Of a DNA stretch of 64,000 bases, positions 1-8,449 are shown in pieces. The notes under the pieces are model-generated. The model was not told the DNA's origin and did no database searches. It worked only from the letters and a program-made list of their open reading frames with translations. How positions within the stretch are numbered: position 1 is the stretch's first letter; every line of letters starts with the position of its first letter. The DNA lies in contig NZ_OESG01000013.1 in NCBI RefSeq assembly GCF_900240945.1, positions 124,001 through 188,000 of the forward strand, written 5' to 3'. This DNA is from Mycobacterium sp. 3519A (GTDB lineage: Bacteria; Actinomycetota; Actinomycetes; Mycobacteriales; Mycobacteriaceae). Made by a program: the position numbers and the translations under genes.

Positions 1-890
1 CGTTGCACCTTGACCTGCAGTGCACGCAATTCGACGTATGCCCGGCCCAGCCGGGCGCGTGTGGCCGGAGTGTTCTGGAGACGGCCGACGCGAACGTCCT
101 TCTCGAGATCCCGAAGTTGCCGGGAGAGCCGGCTGATCCAGTTGATGTCGCTGGGCCCTCGCTCGTAAGCAAGCAACTGGTTGGCGATCGACCAGCCCTG
201 GCCCCGTTCGCCAAGCAGATTTTCGGCGGGGACCTCGACGTCGTCGAACGTCACTTCGGCGAACTCGCGGTTGCGGGCGGCGTTGACAATCGGGCGAACG
301 TCGATACCGGGCGAGGACATCGGGACCAGCAAGACCGAGATACCGGCGTGTTTGGGAGCATCAAACTCGGTGCGGCACAGGAGGAAACACCAGTCAGCCA
401 CCGCGGCGAAACTCGTCCAGATCTTACGGCCGGTGACACGGAAGAACTGCTTGCCGTCCGCCTCCGTGTATTCTGCCCGGGTTTTCAGTCCGGCCAGATC
501 CGAGCCCGCTTCGGGCTCGCTGAAACCCTGGCACCATCGCACGGCCCCTGACAGCAAGCCGGGCAACAACTCAGCGCGTTGCTGATCGGATCCGAAGATT
601 CTCAGCGCGTTGCTGAGATGACCTACCCCTTCGATCGGTGAAGCGCCGGCGCGGCCCAATTCGTCGTTGAGGATCGCCTCATAGATCGGCGGCAGCCCGT
701 GACCCCCGTACTCGGTTGGGAAGGACAGCCCGATGTATCCGGCCTTGTATAACGTTTGGTGCCAAGCATTCTGGGCGTCGGCGCGCGCTGCCGGATCTTC
801 GGGGATCGCGGCCTGCGCCGCGTGCTTGCGCAACCACTGTCGCAACTGGTGGCGGAACTCGCTCTCTTGTGGTGAGTCATTGAAGTCCAT
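1..890 (-). CDS. Acyl-CoA dehydrogenase, catalytic-type subunit (3' end cut by window)
   Basis: The frame begins with MDFNDSPQESEFRHQLRQWL at 890 and runs off the window at base 1, giving about 296 residues of a normal ~390-residue FadE-type flavoprotein. The FAD-domain segment WCQGFSEPEAGSDLAGLKT and the following VTGRKIWTS are typical of the family. The LLAYERG segment carries the helix-G Glu-Arg used as the catalytic base in long-chain and isovaleryl-type enzymes. It starts 4 bases after the stop of the next dehydrogenase (895-1938), so the two are translated together. Paired genes of this kind form alpha2beta2 dehydrogenases in mycobacterial steroid catabolism (ChsE1/ChsE2 type), and I infer the same here. 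The substrate is unknown. Confidence 0.9.
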   Translation of the reverse strand, partial: MDFNDSPQESEFRHQLRQWLRKHAAQAAIPEDPAARADAQNAWHQTLYKAGYIGLSFPTEYGGHGLPPIYEAILNDELGRAGASPIEGVGHLSNALRIFGSDQQRAELLPGLLSGAVRWCQGFSEPEAGSDLAGLKTRAEYTEADGKQFFRVTGRKIWTSFAAVADWCFLLCRTEFDAPKHAGISVLLVPMSSPGIDVRPIVNAARNREFAEVTFDDVEVPAENLLGERGQGWSIANQLLAYERGPSDINWISRLSRQLRDLEKDVRVGRLQNTPATRARLGRAYVELRALQVKVQ

Positions 891-894
891 CGGC

Positions 895-1938
895 CTACCC
901 AATTTCCTCATCGGCGAGTCGAAGCTGCGCGATGGCGTCGTACTGAACTGACTCATCTCCGAACAGTTGCCGGTCGAGCAGCATCCTGCGTACCCGGAAA
1001 TGCGCGATGTGTTCCCAGGTGATGGCGATGCCGCCGAAAACCTGAACCGCGGCTTCGACGACCTCGCGACCCGCATCGGCGGCGTATGCCTTCGCCGTCA
1101 TGGCCGCCAAGCGAGCCTCATCCGGGGGTAGGTGGTCGATCGCCCACGCGGCATGCCAAAGGCAGCTCCTGGCGCCTTCGACGCGGACCAGCGCGTCGGC
1201 GAGCAGGTGTTGGACCGCTTGGAATGATCCGATTTTCACGCCGAACTGCGCGCGCTCGCCGGCGTAGCGCACCGATTCGTCGAGTGCACCCTGCATGACA
1301 CCCATCAGGTCGGCCGCGATCGCCGTCAGCGCCAGCGACTCGACGCGTTGCCACCGCTCCGTGTCGATCGAGTCTCCGACGGCCATCGCCGACCCGTTTT
1401 GATCGGGCCGGATCCTCAGCAGTGTGCGGGTCAGGTCGAGGCCGTCGCCGCCACGGTCCTCGAGCGGCACGCAGACCACCCGTCTCACACCGTCGGTCTC
1501 TCCCACCAGCAGAGCGTGGGTGGCACCCTGCGCGTCGAATCCGATTCCGCCGCCGGCCGGGCTCCCGAAACCTCGCAAGTCACCTGTGAGGACCGGGGCG
1601 ACCCGGAGAGTCCCCTCGGCAATCAGCTCGAGCTCTTTCTCGGCGCCGGCCGCCTCCAGCAGTTCGGTGGCAAGTACCGCCTGCCCGACCACCGGGACCG
1701 CGCACAATGCACGTGCAAGCTGCTCGATGACGACGACGGTCTCCATGCCACTGGTGTCCATGCCGCACAGCGCCGGGGAGCGCAATGTCGGCACGCCCAG
1801 TTCGACGACCTGAAGCCACTGCTCTTCGGAGGTGGAACCGGCTTCGATGTTGCCCGGTCCGGTGGTTCCCAAGCGTGCGGCAAGCCCAGATGCGGTGTCC
1901 TGTAGCAGCTTCTGCTCGTCGGTCAGGCCAATGTCCAT
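895..1938 (-). CDS. Acyl-CoA dehydrogenase, partner subunit
   Basis: This 347-residue protein has the acyl-CoA dehydrogenase fold: an N-terminal helical domain, then ERAQFGVKIGSFQAVQH near residue 230 (the Arg and Phe that contact FAD across the dimer) and GGIAITWEHIAHFRVRRM near the C-terminus. It lacks the YER helix-G Glu seen in the gene just downstream, which fits the non-catalytic half of a heterotetramer. It begins 7 bases after the ferredoxin gene. Order of transcription is ferredoxin, this gene, catalytic subunit. It resembles the 13202-14269 protein, which occupies the same role in a second pair. Confidence 0.9.
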   Translation of the reverse strand: MDIGLTDEQKLLQDTASGLAARLGTTGPGNIEAGSTSEEQWLQVVELGVPTLRSPALCGMDTSGMETVVVIEQLARALCAVPVVGQAVLATELLEAAGAEKELELIAEGTLRVAPVLTGDLRGFGSPAGGGIGFDAQGATHALLVGETDGVRRVVCVPLEDRGGDGLDLTRTLLRIRPDQNGSAMAVGDSIDTERWQRVESLALTAIAADLMGVMQGALDESVRYAGERAQFGVKIGSFQAVQHLLADALVRVEGARSCLWHAAWAIDHLPPDEARLAAMTAKAYAADAGREVVEAAVQVFGGIAITWEHIAHFRVRRMLLDRQLFGDESVQYDAIAQLRLADEEIG

Positions 1939-1945
1939 TGGGCAA

Positions 1946-2143
1946 CTATCGATCCTGCAACAGTGTCAGCGCGATTTTCGGGCACATCGCCACCGCTTCG
2001 CGAACCGCGTCCTGCCGATTGGTCGGAATTTCACCGACTTTCACAACTGCCAGATCGTCGGCGCCGAGTTCGAAGACATCGGGGGCGATGCCCACGCAGA
2101 CAGCGTTGGATTCGCATAGGTCGCGGTCGACTTCGACGTGCAT
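1946..2143 (-). CDS. 3Fe-4S ferredoxin
   Basis: A 65-residue single-cluster ferredoxin. Cys10 and Cys16 (DLCESNAVC) and Cys54 in a CP pair (AMCPKIAL) are the three ligands. Residue 13, where a fourth Cys would sit, is Asn, as in the mycobacterial P450-associated ferredoxins with the CxxXxxC...CP pattern. It probably passes electrons to one of the P450s of this cluster (3033-4223 or 11994-13211). It is first in an operon with two acyl-CoA dehydrogenases, with AGAGGA upstream of ATG at 2143. Its promoter (TATCAT on the minus strand, about 2190-2195) lies under the operator shared with the divergent SDR gene. Confidence 0.93.
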   Translation of the reverse strand: MHVEVDRDLCESNAVCVGIAPDVFELGADDLAVVKVGEIPTNRQDAVREAVAMCPKIALTLLQDR

Positions 2144-2186
2144 CCGGGTCCTCTTTCCGTGGCTGTCGACGATCTGTCATCATCTT

Positions 2187-2217
2187 GAATGATAGAACGA
2201 ATAATGTTCAACTGTTC
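2187..2217. promoter_or_regulatory. Predicted 31-bp operator, divergent promoter ferredoxin/SDR
   Basis: Pentamers GAATG (2187), GAACG (2195), TGTTC (2205) and TGTTC (2213) follow the spacing 8-10-8 found at other promoters of the cluster. The site covers -10-like elements on both strands in the 93-bp gap, so a repressor bound here would block both genes. Confidence 0.6.
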
Positions 2218-2236
2218 AATCTAGGAGGCTCGGGCT

Positions 2237-3031
2237 GTGACGCGGTTGAGTAATCGAAATGCCCTGGTGACCGGCGGTGGACAGGGACTGGGGCGGGCGA
2301 TCGCGCGCCGACTGGCCGAAGAGGGTGCCCGCGTCACGGTGGTCGATCTGAACGAGGAGAAGGGCCGCGAATGCGTCGAGCTGATCGGTAAGGACGGCGG
2401 CGCTGCCGCCTACGTCAAGGCCAACGTCGCTAAGCGTGCGGACATCGAGTCGGCAGTCACCGCTGCGGCTGTCGACGGGCGACTACAGGTGCTCGTCAAT
2501 GCTGCCCAGTACTTCGCAATGCCCAAGGCGCTGGAGCTCGTCACTGACAAGGATTGGGAGCTGTCGGAAGCCACTGGGCCAAAAGCTACCTTCCGCTTCA
2601 TGCAGACCGCGCATCCGTTCCTCAAGGCAAGCGGTAACGCGTCGGTTGTCAACTTCGTGTCCGGTTCTGCGCTGGCCGGGATCGGCTACACCGCACCGTA
2701 TTCCGCGGCAAAGGGTGCGATTGCAGCGCTGACGAAGGTGGCCGCCAATGAATGGGCTGGACACGGTATCCGGGTCAATGCGGTCTGCCCGTTCGCGTTG
2801 ACCGACGTGCAGCGCGACATGATCGGTACCGAATGGGACAACTACACCAGGACCGCGGCCGCGTCACCGTTCAAGCGCGGTGCTGACCCGGACCGGGAAA
2901 TCGCACCTGCGGTCGCATTTCTGGCCAGCGACGACGCCGCATTCGTCACCGGCACGGTGCTGCACATCGATGGGGGCATGACCGAGTTGTCCACGGTCGA
3001 CTACTCACAGTCGCCCGGCGTCTTCACATAG
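2237..3031 (+). CDS. SDR family NAD(P)-dependent oxidoreductase
   Basis: A 264-residue classical short-chain dehydrogenase. The cofactor loop TGGGQGLG is at residues 12-19, and the catalytic set is Ser142/144, Tyr155 and Lys159 (YSAAK). The usual NNAG after strand 4 is altered to NAAQ. The GTG start at 2237 has AGGAGG 8 bases upstream, which makes it reliable. It is transcribed divergently from the ferredoxin/acyl-CoA dehydrogenase operon, from a promoter under the 2187-2217 operator. It ends one base before the convergent P450 gene. It probably oxidises a hydroxyl group on the pathway substrate, but the exact substrate cannot be read from sequence. Confidence 0.93.
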   Translation: MTRLSNRNALVTGGGQGLGRAIARRLAEEGARVTVVDLNEEKGRECVELIGKDGGAAAYVKANVAKRADIESAVTAAAVDGRLQVLVNAAQYFAMPKALELVTDKDWELSEATGPKATFRFMQTAHPFLKASGNASVVNFVSGSALAGIGYTAPYSAAKGAIAALTKVAANEWAGHGIRVNAVCPFALTDVQRDMIGTEWDNYTRTAAASPFKRGADPDREIAPAVAFLASDDAAFVTGTVLHIDGGMTELSTVDYSQSPGVFT

Positions 3032-3032
3032 A

Positions 3033-4223
3033 TCACGCAAGGGTCATCTCCACGCTCGTGTAACCACGCACGGTTGCGGTCAAGACACGCTCGCGAGCAC
3101 CGATCGTGTAGTTGGGGAATTTCTTTGCGATGTATTCGAAGACGAGCTGAGCCTCCCGACGCGCCAGCCACTGCCCGAGGCAGATGTGAATGCCCCAACC
3201 GAAATAGACGTCGGTGCCACGCGATCGGTTGATGACGAAGCGATCCGGTTCGTCGTATCGACGTTCGTCACGGTTTGCACTGCCGAGCAGGAGCAGCACC
3301 CAGTCTCCGGGCTCCATCACCACGCCGTGTTTCTCAACCCGCCGGGTGAGAGTGCGGGCGACCCAATGGCTCGGTGTGTCATACCGCAGTGCCTCGTTGA
3401 CAGCGGCGGGAATCAACGTGTGGTCGCCCAGAATTCGCTGCCACTGGTCTGGATGCTCATGCAGCGCAACAAGTCCGTTTGAGATCAGCTTCTGCGTGGT
3501 TTCGGATCCGGCCGCCGACAGCAGGTTGGCGAACATCAGCACCTCGTGCGGGGAAAGGGCCCGCTCGCCGGTTTCGGGATCGTCGAACGTGGACCTGAGC
3601 ACGATGCTGATCAGGTCGTCACCAGGCTCGCTGCGCCGCGCCTCGATGAGGTCACCGATATAGGCACTGATCTTCCGATTGGCTTCGATCGCACTCGGTG
3701 GCATCGCGACCTCGCCCTCGTGGCGGGTCAGAAAAGCTTCCCACCAGACCCGCAGCTGCTCGCGGTCGGCGTGCGGGACTCCCAGTAGATCCCCGATCAC
3801 ATCGGTGGGCACCGAGAACGCGAAGGCTTCCATCGCGTCCACAGTCGTGCCCGATCGCAGTCGATCCAAGTGGTGATCGACCACAGACTGCAATGCACTC
3901 TCCATCGCCGCGACCGCCTTCGGGGTGAAGAAGCCTTTCAACACCCCGCGGATGCGGTCGTGGCGCGGCGGATCCATGGAAATGACCGAGTATTTGCGGC
4001 CGTCATTGTCCGGATTCTCAGGGGCGGGGCCCAGTTTGGAGGAATACGTCTGCCAATCGCGCAACGCGCCCGACACGTCGTCGAAGCGCGACAGCACCCA
4101 CCATCGGTTATCCGGATCTCGATAGACCGGTGCTTCATCGCGCAGCCGGCGATACACCGGATACGGGTCGTCGAAGACCGCCCTCGAGAACGGCGAATAC
4201 ATCAACTCGCTGGTCGCGGGCAT
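3033..4223 (-). CDS. Cytochrome P450
   Basis: A 396-residue soluble bacterial P450. Visible motifs are the I-helix AAGSETT (237-243), the K-helix Glu277-x-x-Arg280, and the heme loop FGWGIHICLG with Cys348 as thiolate ligand. It would hydroxylate a hydrophobic substrate using ferredoxin electrons, and the 3Fe-4S ferredoxin at 1946-2143 is the nearest candidate donor. The ATG at 4223 follows a -10 element TAGAGT (4230-4235) by six bases, so the mRNA is probably leaderless. A single GAACA half-site lies at 4246. The subfamily is not assigned. Confidence 0.95.
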   Translation of the reverse strand: MPATSELMYSPFSRAVFDDPYPVYRRLRDEAPVYRDPDNRWWVLSRFDDVSGALRDWQTYSSKLGPAPENPDNDGRKYSVISMDPPRHDRIRGVLKGFFTPKAVAAMESALQSVVDHHLDRLRSGTTVDAMEAFAFSVPTDVIGDLLGVPHADREQLRVWWEAFLTRHEGEVAMPPSAIEANRKISAYIGDLIEARRSEPGDDLISIVLRSTFDDPETGERALSPHEVLMFANLLSAAGSETTQKLISNGLVALHEHPDQWQRILGDHTLIPAAVNEALRYDTPSHWVARTLTRRVEKHGVVMEPGDWVLLLLGSANRDERRYDEPDRFVINRSRGTDVYFGWGIHICLGQWLARREAQLVFEYIAKKFPNYTIGARERVLTATVRGYTSVEMTLA

Positions 4224-4229
4224 GGAAAG

Positions 4230-4250
4230 ACTCTACCATCAGCCTGAACA
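4230..4250 (-). promoter_or_regulatory. Leaderless promoter and single half-site of the P450 gene
   Basis: On the minus strand TAGAGT (4230-4235) sits six bases before the ATG at 4223, the spacing expected for a transcript beginning at the start codon. The pentamer at 4246-4250 reads TGTTC on that strand. The rest of the 31-bp pattern is poorly conserved here, so operator function is only a possibility. Confidence 0.4.
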
Positions 4251-4266
4251 ATGAGACGGATTGTGC

Positions 4267-4710
4267 CTAGTTGCTCAGCCTCTCGATCAGCTCGAGAAGA
4301 TTGCCGTCCGGATCGGTGAGCATGAGTCCCCTGTTTCCGCCGGGAAAGGTGACTGTGCGTTCGGCGAGCAATGCGCCACCCTCGGCGACGACTGTGGACG
4401 CGAGCAGGTCGGGGTCGTCGACTCGAAAAGACAGGTGGGTGAAACCGGTGGCATTCATGGGGCGCGGCGTGGGTGCTTCGTGCCGGCCCGGCGCACGATA
4501 GCCGAGAAGTTCCAGGCGGACGCCATCTCGTTCCAGGTAGACAAGATCGAGGACCAGACCAGGGACGTCGAGGAGCTGTTCGGTGGCAGGGTCATCCACC
4601 GTCATCCTGCCGACTTCTGTGAATCCGAGTGCACGGCAATAGAAGTCGGTGGATCTTTCGATGTCCCGCACACAGAGCCCGATGTGCGTGAGCCGGTGAC
4701 CGTCGCTCAT
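4267..4710 (-). CDS. VOC family protein (glyoxalase/dioxygenase fold)
   Basis: A 147-residue vicinal-oxygen-chelate protein with two beta-alpha-beta-beta-beta modules. Candidate metal ligands are His9 (THIGLCVRD), the His in GFTHLSFRVDD, and the Glu in DPDGNLLELIE near the C-terminus. The family includes glyoxalase I, methylmalonyl-CoA epimerase and ring-cleaving dioxygenases. The short length with one metal site favours an isomerase or epimerase role, but I cannot choose. ATG at 4710 overlaps the stop of the upstream CoA transferase by ATGA, placing it last in the operon 7153 to 4267. Confidence 0.85.
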   Translation of the reverse strand: MSDGHRLTHIGLCVRDIERSTDFYCRALGFTEVGRMTVDDPATEQLLDVPGLVLDLVYLERDGVRLELLGYRAPGRHEAPTPRPMNATGFTHLSFRVDDPDLLASTVVAEGGALLAERTVTFPGGNRGLMLTDPDGNLLELIERLSN

Positions 4711-5933
4711 GGACGCTCGACGAGTGACTCGAGTGTCGCGTTGTGTTCGCCGAGCATCGGCGGCCGCGTCGGGGGGTGCGTTGGAGTCTCGCTGAACAGA
4801 TATGGCGTGCCCGGGTAGGTGATGGTCCTTCCGAGTTCCGGATGATGGACCGGCACCTGAAAGCCGCGCGCCACTGTGTGCTCGTCGTCGAAAGCTGCGT
4901 TCGGCGGGAGCACCGCCCCTGCGGGAAAGCCGCGGCGCTGGCTGGTGAGGAAGAATTCTTTGGCAGGCAATGTCGACGCGATGAGCCGGATCGCATCGCG
5001 GGCGGCACTGAGAATCGCCGTCGTTTCGTCGTCCTCGCCGATCAACGCGATCTCCACCGGGGTGTCGCGTTCTGCGGCAAGCTCGAGGAAGACTGCTTCG
5101 GGCAACTGCTCGGCGAGATTCAGTTCGCGCAGCCAGTCCAGCAATCGACCGAAGTCCTCGGGTTTGCGCGGCAACACGCCCGTCGTCGCGAAAAGGCCGT
5201 CGGCACAGCGCACCTGGACCGGTGCACTGGGCGCGGAGTGCGCATGACGTCCGGTCTGGCGGAAGCAGACACCCTGAACCGTCAGCCAGTGGTAGGTGGT
5301 CTGCTCGCAGGTGACATTGCAGGCAGCGGACACGCTGATGTCGACGAGCTGACCCCGTCCCGTCTGGTCACGATGCGCTAGTGCTACGAGCGTGCCTACC
5401 GCACAATACATTCCGGCTATGTTGGCGGCCTGGTCACCCGCGCCGCGGATAGGAGGAAGCGAGTGGTCGTCATAGCCGCAGTTCCACACCGGCCCGCTGC
5501 CCGCCAGCATGGTCAGGTCGGTGACCGGTTGATCTGCCCGGGCGCTGTGCAGGCCGAACGGGGTGACCGAGACCCAGATCAAGCCATCGTGACCAACCCG
5601 GCTCTGGTCGTAGCCGATTGTGCCCTCGCTGAGTCGGTCGCCCGGGGCGATCACGATGTCGGCCGTGCCGATCAGCCGTCGTACTGACTCGACGCCTCCA
5701 GGAGTGTCGAGATCGGCGGTGACGCCACGCTTTCCGGCATTGCCGCCCCACCACCGCAGGCTGCGGTCGGCACCTGGCACGTCGTCGACAAACGGCGGGC
5801 GGGAACGGTGCGGTGAACCGTCAGGTGGCTCGACCACGGTGACGTCGGCGCCGAGTTCGGCGAGCACCCGTCCGCCGATCGGTGTGTACTGACCCGTCAA
5901 CTCCACGATGCGAAGATCGGCTAGCGCACTCAG
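4707..5933 (-). CDS. CaiB/BaiF family CoA transferase (probable CTG start)
   Basis: A class III CoA transferase of about 408 residues that moves CoA between carboxylic acids. The N-terminal Rossmann motif LADLRIVELTGQYTPIGGRV and ELGADVTVVEPPDG are typical, and the ring-like dimer uses a catalytic Asp. No ATG or GTG lies at the expected start. The CTG at 5933 overlaps the upstream stop as CTGA, just like the ATGA/GTGA joins elsewhere in this cluster, so I chose it. The alternatives are an ATG at 6047 (118-base overlap, an extension unlike the family) or a GTG at about 5904 that would remove the first strand. It probably pairs with the 5930-7153 protein as a heteromer. Confidence 0.85.
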   Translation of the reverse strand: MSALADLRIVELTGQYTPIGGRVLAELGADVTVVEPPDGSPHRSRPPFVDDVPGADRSLRWWGGNAGKRGVTADLDTPGGVESVRRLIGTADIVIAPGDRLSEGTIGYDQSRVGHDGLIWVSVTPFGLHSARADQPVTDLTMLAGSGPVWNCGYDDHSLPPIRGAGDQAANIAGMYCAVGTLVALAHRDQTGRGQLVDISVSAACNVTCEQTTYHWLTVQGVCFRQTGRHAHSAPSAPVQVRCADGLFATTGVLPRKPEDFGRLLDWLRELNLAEQLPEAVFLELAAERDTPVEIALIGEDDETTAILSAARDAIRLIASTLPAKEFFLTSQRRGFPAGAVLPPNAAFDDEHTVARGFQVPVHHPELGRTITYPGTPYLFSETPTHPPTRPPMLGEHNATLESLVERP

Positions 5934-7153
5934 ATCACACCTCGATCCGCCCAGGCCGCCAACTCGTCGTCGCTGTGGCCGAGCAGGTCCGAGAACACCT
6001 CGCGGTTGTGCTGGCCGAGAACCGGCGCCGCCGCCCGGATCTGCCATGGCGTTTCCGAGAACCGCATCGGGATTCCCTCGACCCGAACCGTTCCCATCTC
6101 GGGGTGGTCGACTGTGGGAAAAAGCCCCATGGCCGCCAGGTCAGGATCGCCGTCGATCCGTTCGGCCGGGCTCTTGACTACGCTGGCGGGCACTCCGGCC
6201 GCGGTCAGGTCGTCGGCGAGCGTGCCTGCGATGCGGTTGGCGGTCACCGCGCCGATCAGTTTGTCGAGCTCGTCGCTGACGCGCAGACGCTGCTCGACCG
6301 TGCTGAATCGATCGGATGTCAGAGCTGGTTCCCCGAGAACCCCTGCAAGCAGGCCAAATTCCCGGTCGTCGCGGCAAGCGATGGCAATCCAGCGGTCGTC
6401 GCCCACGCACGGATAGATGCCGTGCGGCGCCATCTCGTCGAAGTCGGCGCGGTTGCCGTGAGCGGTTGTCGCCCGCCCATTGACCGTCCAGTCGAGCACT
6501 TCTGTCGGCAGCATGCCGATGCCTGCCGGGACGGTTGCGAGATCGACGTGCTGACCGATGCCAGTGCGCCTGTGGTGGTGGACGGCGGCGAGGATCGCGA
6601 TCGCCATGTAGAAGGCCGAACCGTGGTCCATGTAGGAGAAGCCCCATCCGGAGGGTTCGTCATCGGGTAGGCCCGCGGTATACGTCAATCCACTGACGGC
6701 CTGCACGATAGGCCCCCACGTCTTGAAGTCCTTGTAGGGACCGGTGTGGCCGAAGCCGCAGTTGGAGACGTAGATGATGTCGGGTTTGATACGGCGGAGG
6801 TCGTCGTAGCCGAAGCCGCGGTGCTCCATGACCCCTGCGGCGAAGTTCTCACACACCACGTCACTGACGGCGATGAGCTCGCGCAGCAGCTCCTTGCCCT
6901 CGTCCGTGCGCAGGTTGATGGTCACACCGTATTTGCCGACGTTGTGGTTGTTGAATCCGCCACCCAGATTCACTCCGCGGCGATCGTCGACGTAGGGGCC
7001 GACTCCGCGGAGCGCGTCCCAGAGCCCTTGCGTGGCCGGATCCTCGACGCGGATCACCTCGGCGCCGAAAGCGGCCAGGATTTTGGTGGCTCCGGCACCT
7101 GCCAGCTGGCCACTCAAATCGCACACCCTTAGGTGGGAGAGCGCGTCGGTCAC
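5930..7153 (-). CDS. CaiB/BaiF family CoA transferase
   Basis: A 407-residue class III CoA transferase with LRVCDLSGQLAGAGATKILA at the N-terminus, followed by FGAEVIRVEDP and the conserved NHNVGKYGVTINLRTDEGKEL nucleotide-binding region. It is first in an operon with a second transferase and a VOC protein. The GTG at 7153 lies eight bases downstream of a -10 element TATCGT (7162-7167 on the minus strand), which suggests leaderless expression. The promoter faces that of another CoA transferase (7202) across only 48 bases. Its role is presumably to load or recycle CoA on a pathway acid. Confidence 0.92.
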   Translation of the reverse strand: MTDALSHLRVCDLSGQLAGAGATKILAAFGAEVIRVEDPATQGLWDALRGVGPYVDDRRGVNLGGGFNNHNVGKYGVTINLRTDEGKELLRELIAVSDVVCENFAAGVMEHRGFGYDDLRRIKPDIIYVSNCGFGHTGPYKDFKTWGPIVQAVSGLTYTAGLPDDEPSGWGFSYMDHGSAFYMAIAILAAVHHHRRTGIGQHVDLATVPAGIGMLPTEVLDWTVNGRATTAHGNRADFDEMAPHGIYPCVGDDRWIAIACRDDREFGLLAGVLGEPALTSDRFSTVEQRLRVSDELDKLIGAVTANRIAGTLADDLTAAGVPASVVKSPAERIDGDPDLAAMGLFPTVDHPEMGTVRVEGIPMRFSETPWQIRAAAPVLGQHNREVFSDLLGHSDDELAAWADRGVI

Positions 7154-7165
7154 GACTGTCTACGA

Positions 7166-7196
7166 TAGCAAATAAACATCTGGTGTTCTATTGTTC
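7166..7196. promoter_or_regulatory. Predicted 31-bp operator between divergent CoA transferase genes
   Basis: Pentamers TAGCA (7166), AAACA (7174), TGTTC (7184) and TGTTC (7192) fit the 8-10-8 spacing. The right half overlaps the plus-strand -10 TATTGT (7189-7194), seven bases before ATG 7202. The left edge touches the minus-strand -10 TATCGT (7162-7167). One bound regulator could therefore control both leaderless transcripts. Confidence 0.6.
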
Positions 7197-7201
7197 AATC
7201 C

Positions 7202-8437
7202 ATGGCTGCGATCACATCGACTGGACCCATGGCCGGCGTTCGTGTGCTCGAGGTGGCCCAGTGGACGTTCGTCCCTGCCGCGGGTGCGGTGCTCGCCGAC
7301 TGGGGCGCCGACGTCATCAAAATCGAACACCCGCAGACAGGGGATTCTCAACGCGGACTCAAGCAACTCGGTCATATCAAGGTCGAGGGCAGGCGCAATC
7401 CCGTGATGGAGCACGCCAACCGCGGCAAACGCTCAGTGGCGCTTGATATCTCCACGCCGGATGGACACGAGCTGTTGATGGACATCGCTCGCACCAGCGA
7501 TGTGTTCCTGACCAACTTGCTACCGGATGCGCGTAAAAAGCTCAAGATCGACGTCGAGGACCTCAGGACGATCAACCCCGACATCGTTTACGCGAGGGGC
7601 AGCGCCTATGGGCCGCTCGGGCAAGACGCAGGCGCCGGCGGTTACGACATGACCGGCTTCTGGAGTAGAGCGGGGGGAGCGACGGGCTCGACGCCCAGCG
7701 ACCTCGAGGGGGTGGTCCCTCAGCCGGGACCGGCTTACGGAGATTCGATTGGCGGCATGACAATCGCGGGTGGCATCGCGGCAGCGTTGTTCGAGCGGCA
7801 GCGCACCGGACACGCTCGCATAGTCGACATCTCGCTTCTGGGCGTCGGCGTGTGGGCGTCAGGGGTAGCTGTCAACGCCGCGCTGGTCAGCGGAGAGCCA
7901 TGGATCACCAATCCGGCCGGCGCCAACGTGACGCCGAACAATCCCTTGGTGGGTTTTTATCGCACAAGCGACAATCGTTACCTCGGATTGTCGATGCTGC
8001 AGGGCTTTCGGTACTTCGCCGAGTTCTGTAAGCGCGTCGGAGTTCCGGAGTTGGGCACCGACGAGCGGTTCAACAGCCACGAAGCACTGACCCGCAATGC
8101 GGCAGAGGCGATTACGGTACTCCGAGAGGCCATTGGTGCGCATTCGTTGGAGCACTGGCGGAAAGCGCTGGAGGGCTTCGGCGGTCAGTGGGCGCCGGTG
8201 CAGAACACCGCGGAGGTGGCCGTTGATCCGCAGGTGCGTGCCAACGGCAACATCGTTTCCGTCGACGACGGCCGGGAGTCCTTCGAGCTGGTGGCGAGCC
8301 CCGTGATGTTCGACGAGACCGCATTGAACCTCCGCGCGATGCCTGAGTTCGCCGCAGACACAGAGCAGGTGATCCTCGAACTGGGTGGCGACTGGGATCG
8401 CATCATGGCGCTGAAGGAGAGCGGCGCCATCGCGTGA
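7202..8437 (+). CDS. CaiB/BaiF family CoA transferase
   Basis: A 411-residue class III CoA transferase with MAGVRVLEVAQWTFVPAAGA at the N-terminus, DWGADVIKIEHPQ, and NRGKRSVALDISTPDGHELL in the CoA-binding half. It is encoded alone, divergent from the two-transferase operon at 4707-7153. ATG at 7202 is seven bases after TATTGT, so it is probably leaderless. With the tandem pair and the fused gene at 9785 it is one of five CaiB domains within 7 kb, which implies several different CoA-transfer steps or several acid substrates. Confidence 0.93.
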   Translation: MAAITSTGPMAGVRVLEVAQWTFVPAAGAVLADWGADVIKIEHPQTGDSQRGLKQLGHIKVEGRRNPVMEHANRGKRSVALDISTPDGHELLMDIARTSDVFLTNLLPDARKKLKIDVEDLRTINPDIVYARGSAYGPLGQDAGAGGYDMTGFWSRAGGATGSTPSDLEGVVPQPGPAYGDSIGGMTIAGGIAAALFERQRTGHARIVDISLLGVGVWASGVAVNAALVSGEPWITNPAGANVTPNNPLVGFYRTSDNRYLGLSMLQGFRYFAEFCKRVGVPELGTDERFNSHEALTRNAAEAITVLREAIGAHSLEHWRKALEGFGGQWAPVQNTAEVAVDPQVRANGNIVSVDDGRESFELVASPVMFDETALNLRAMPEFAADTEQVILELGGDWDRIMALKESGAIA

Positions 8438-8449
8438 GTGCTCGCCTGA

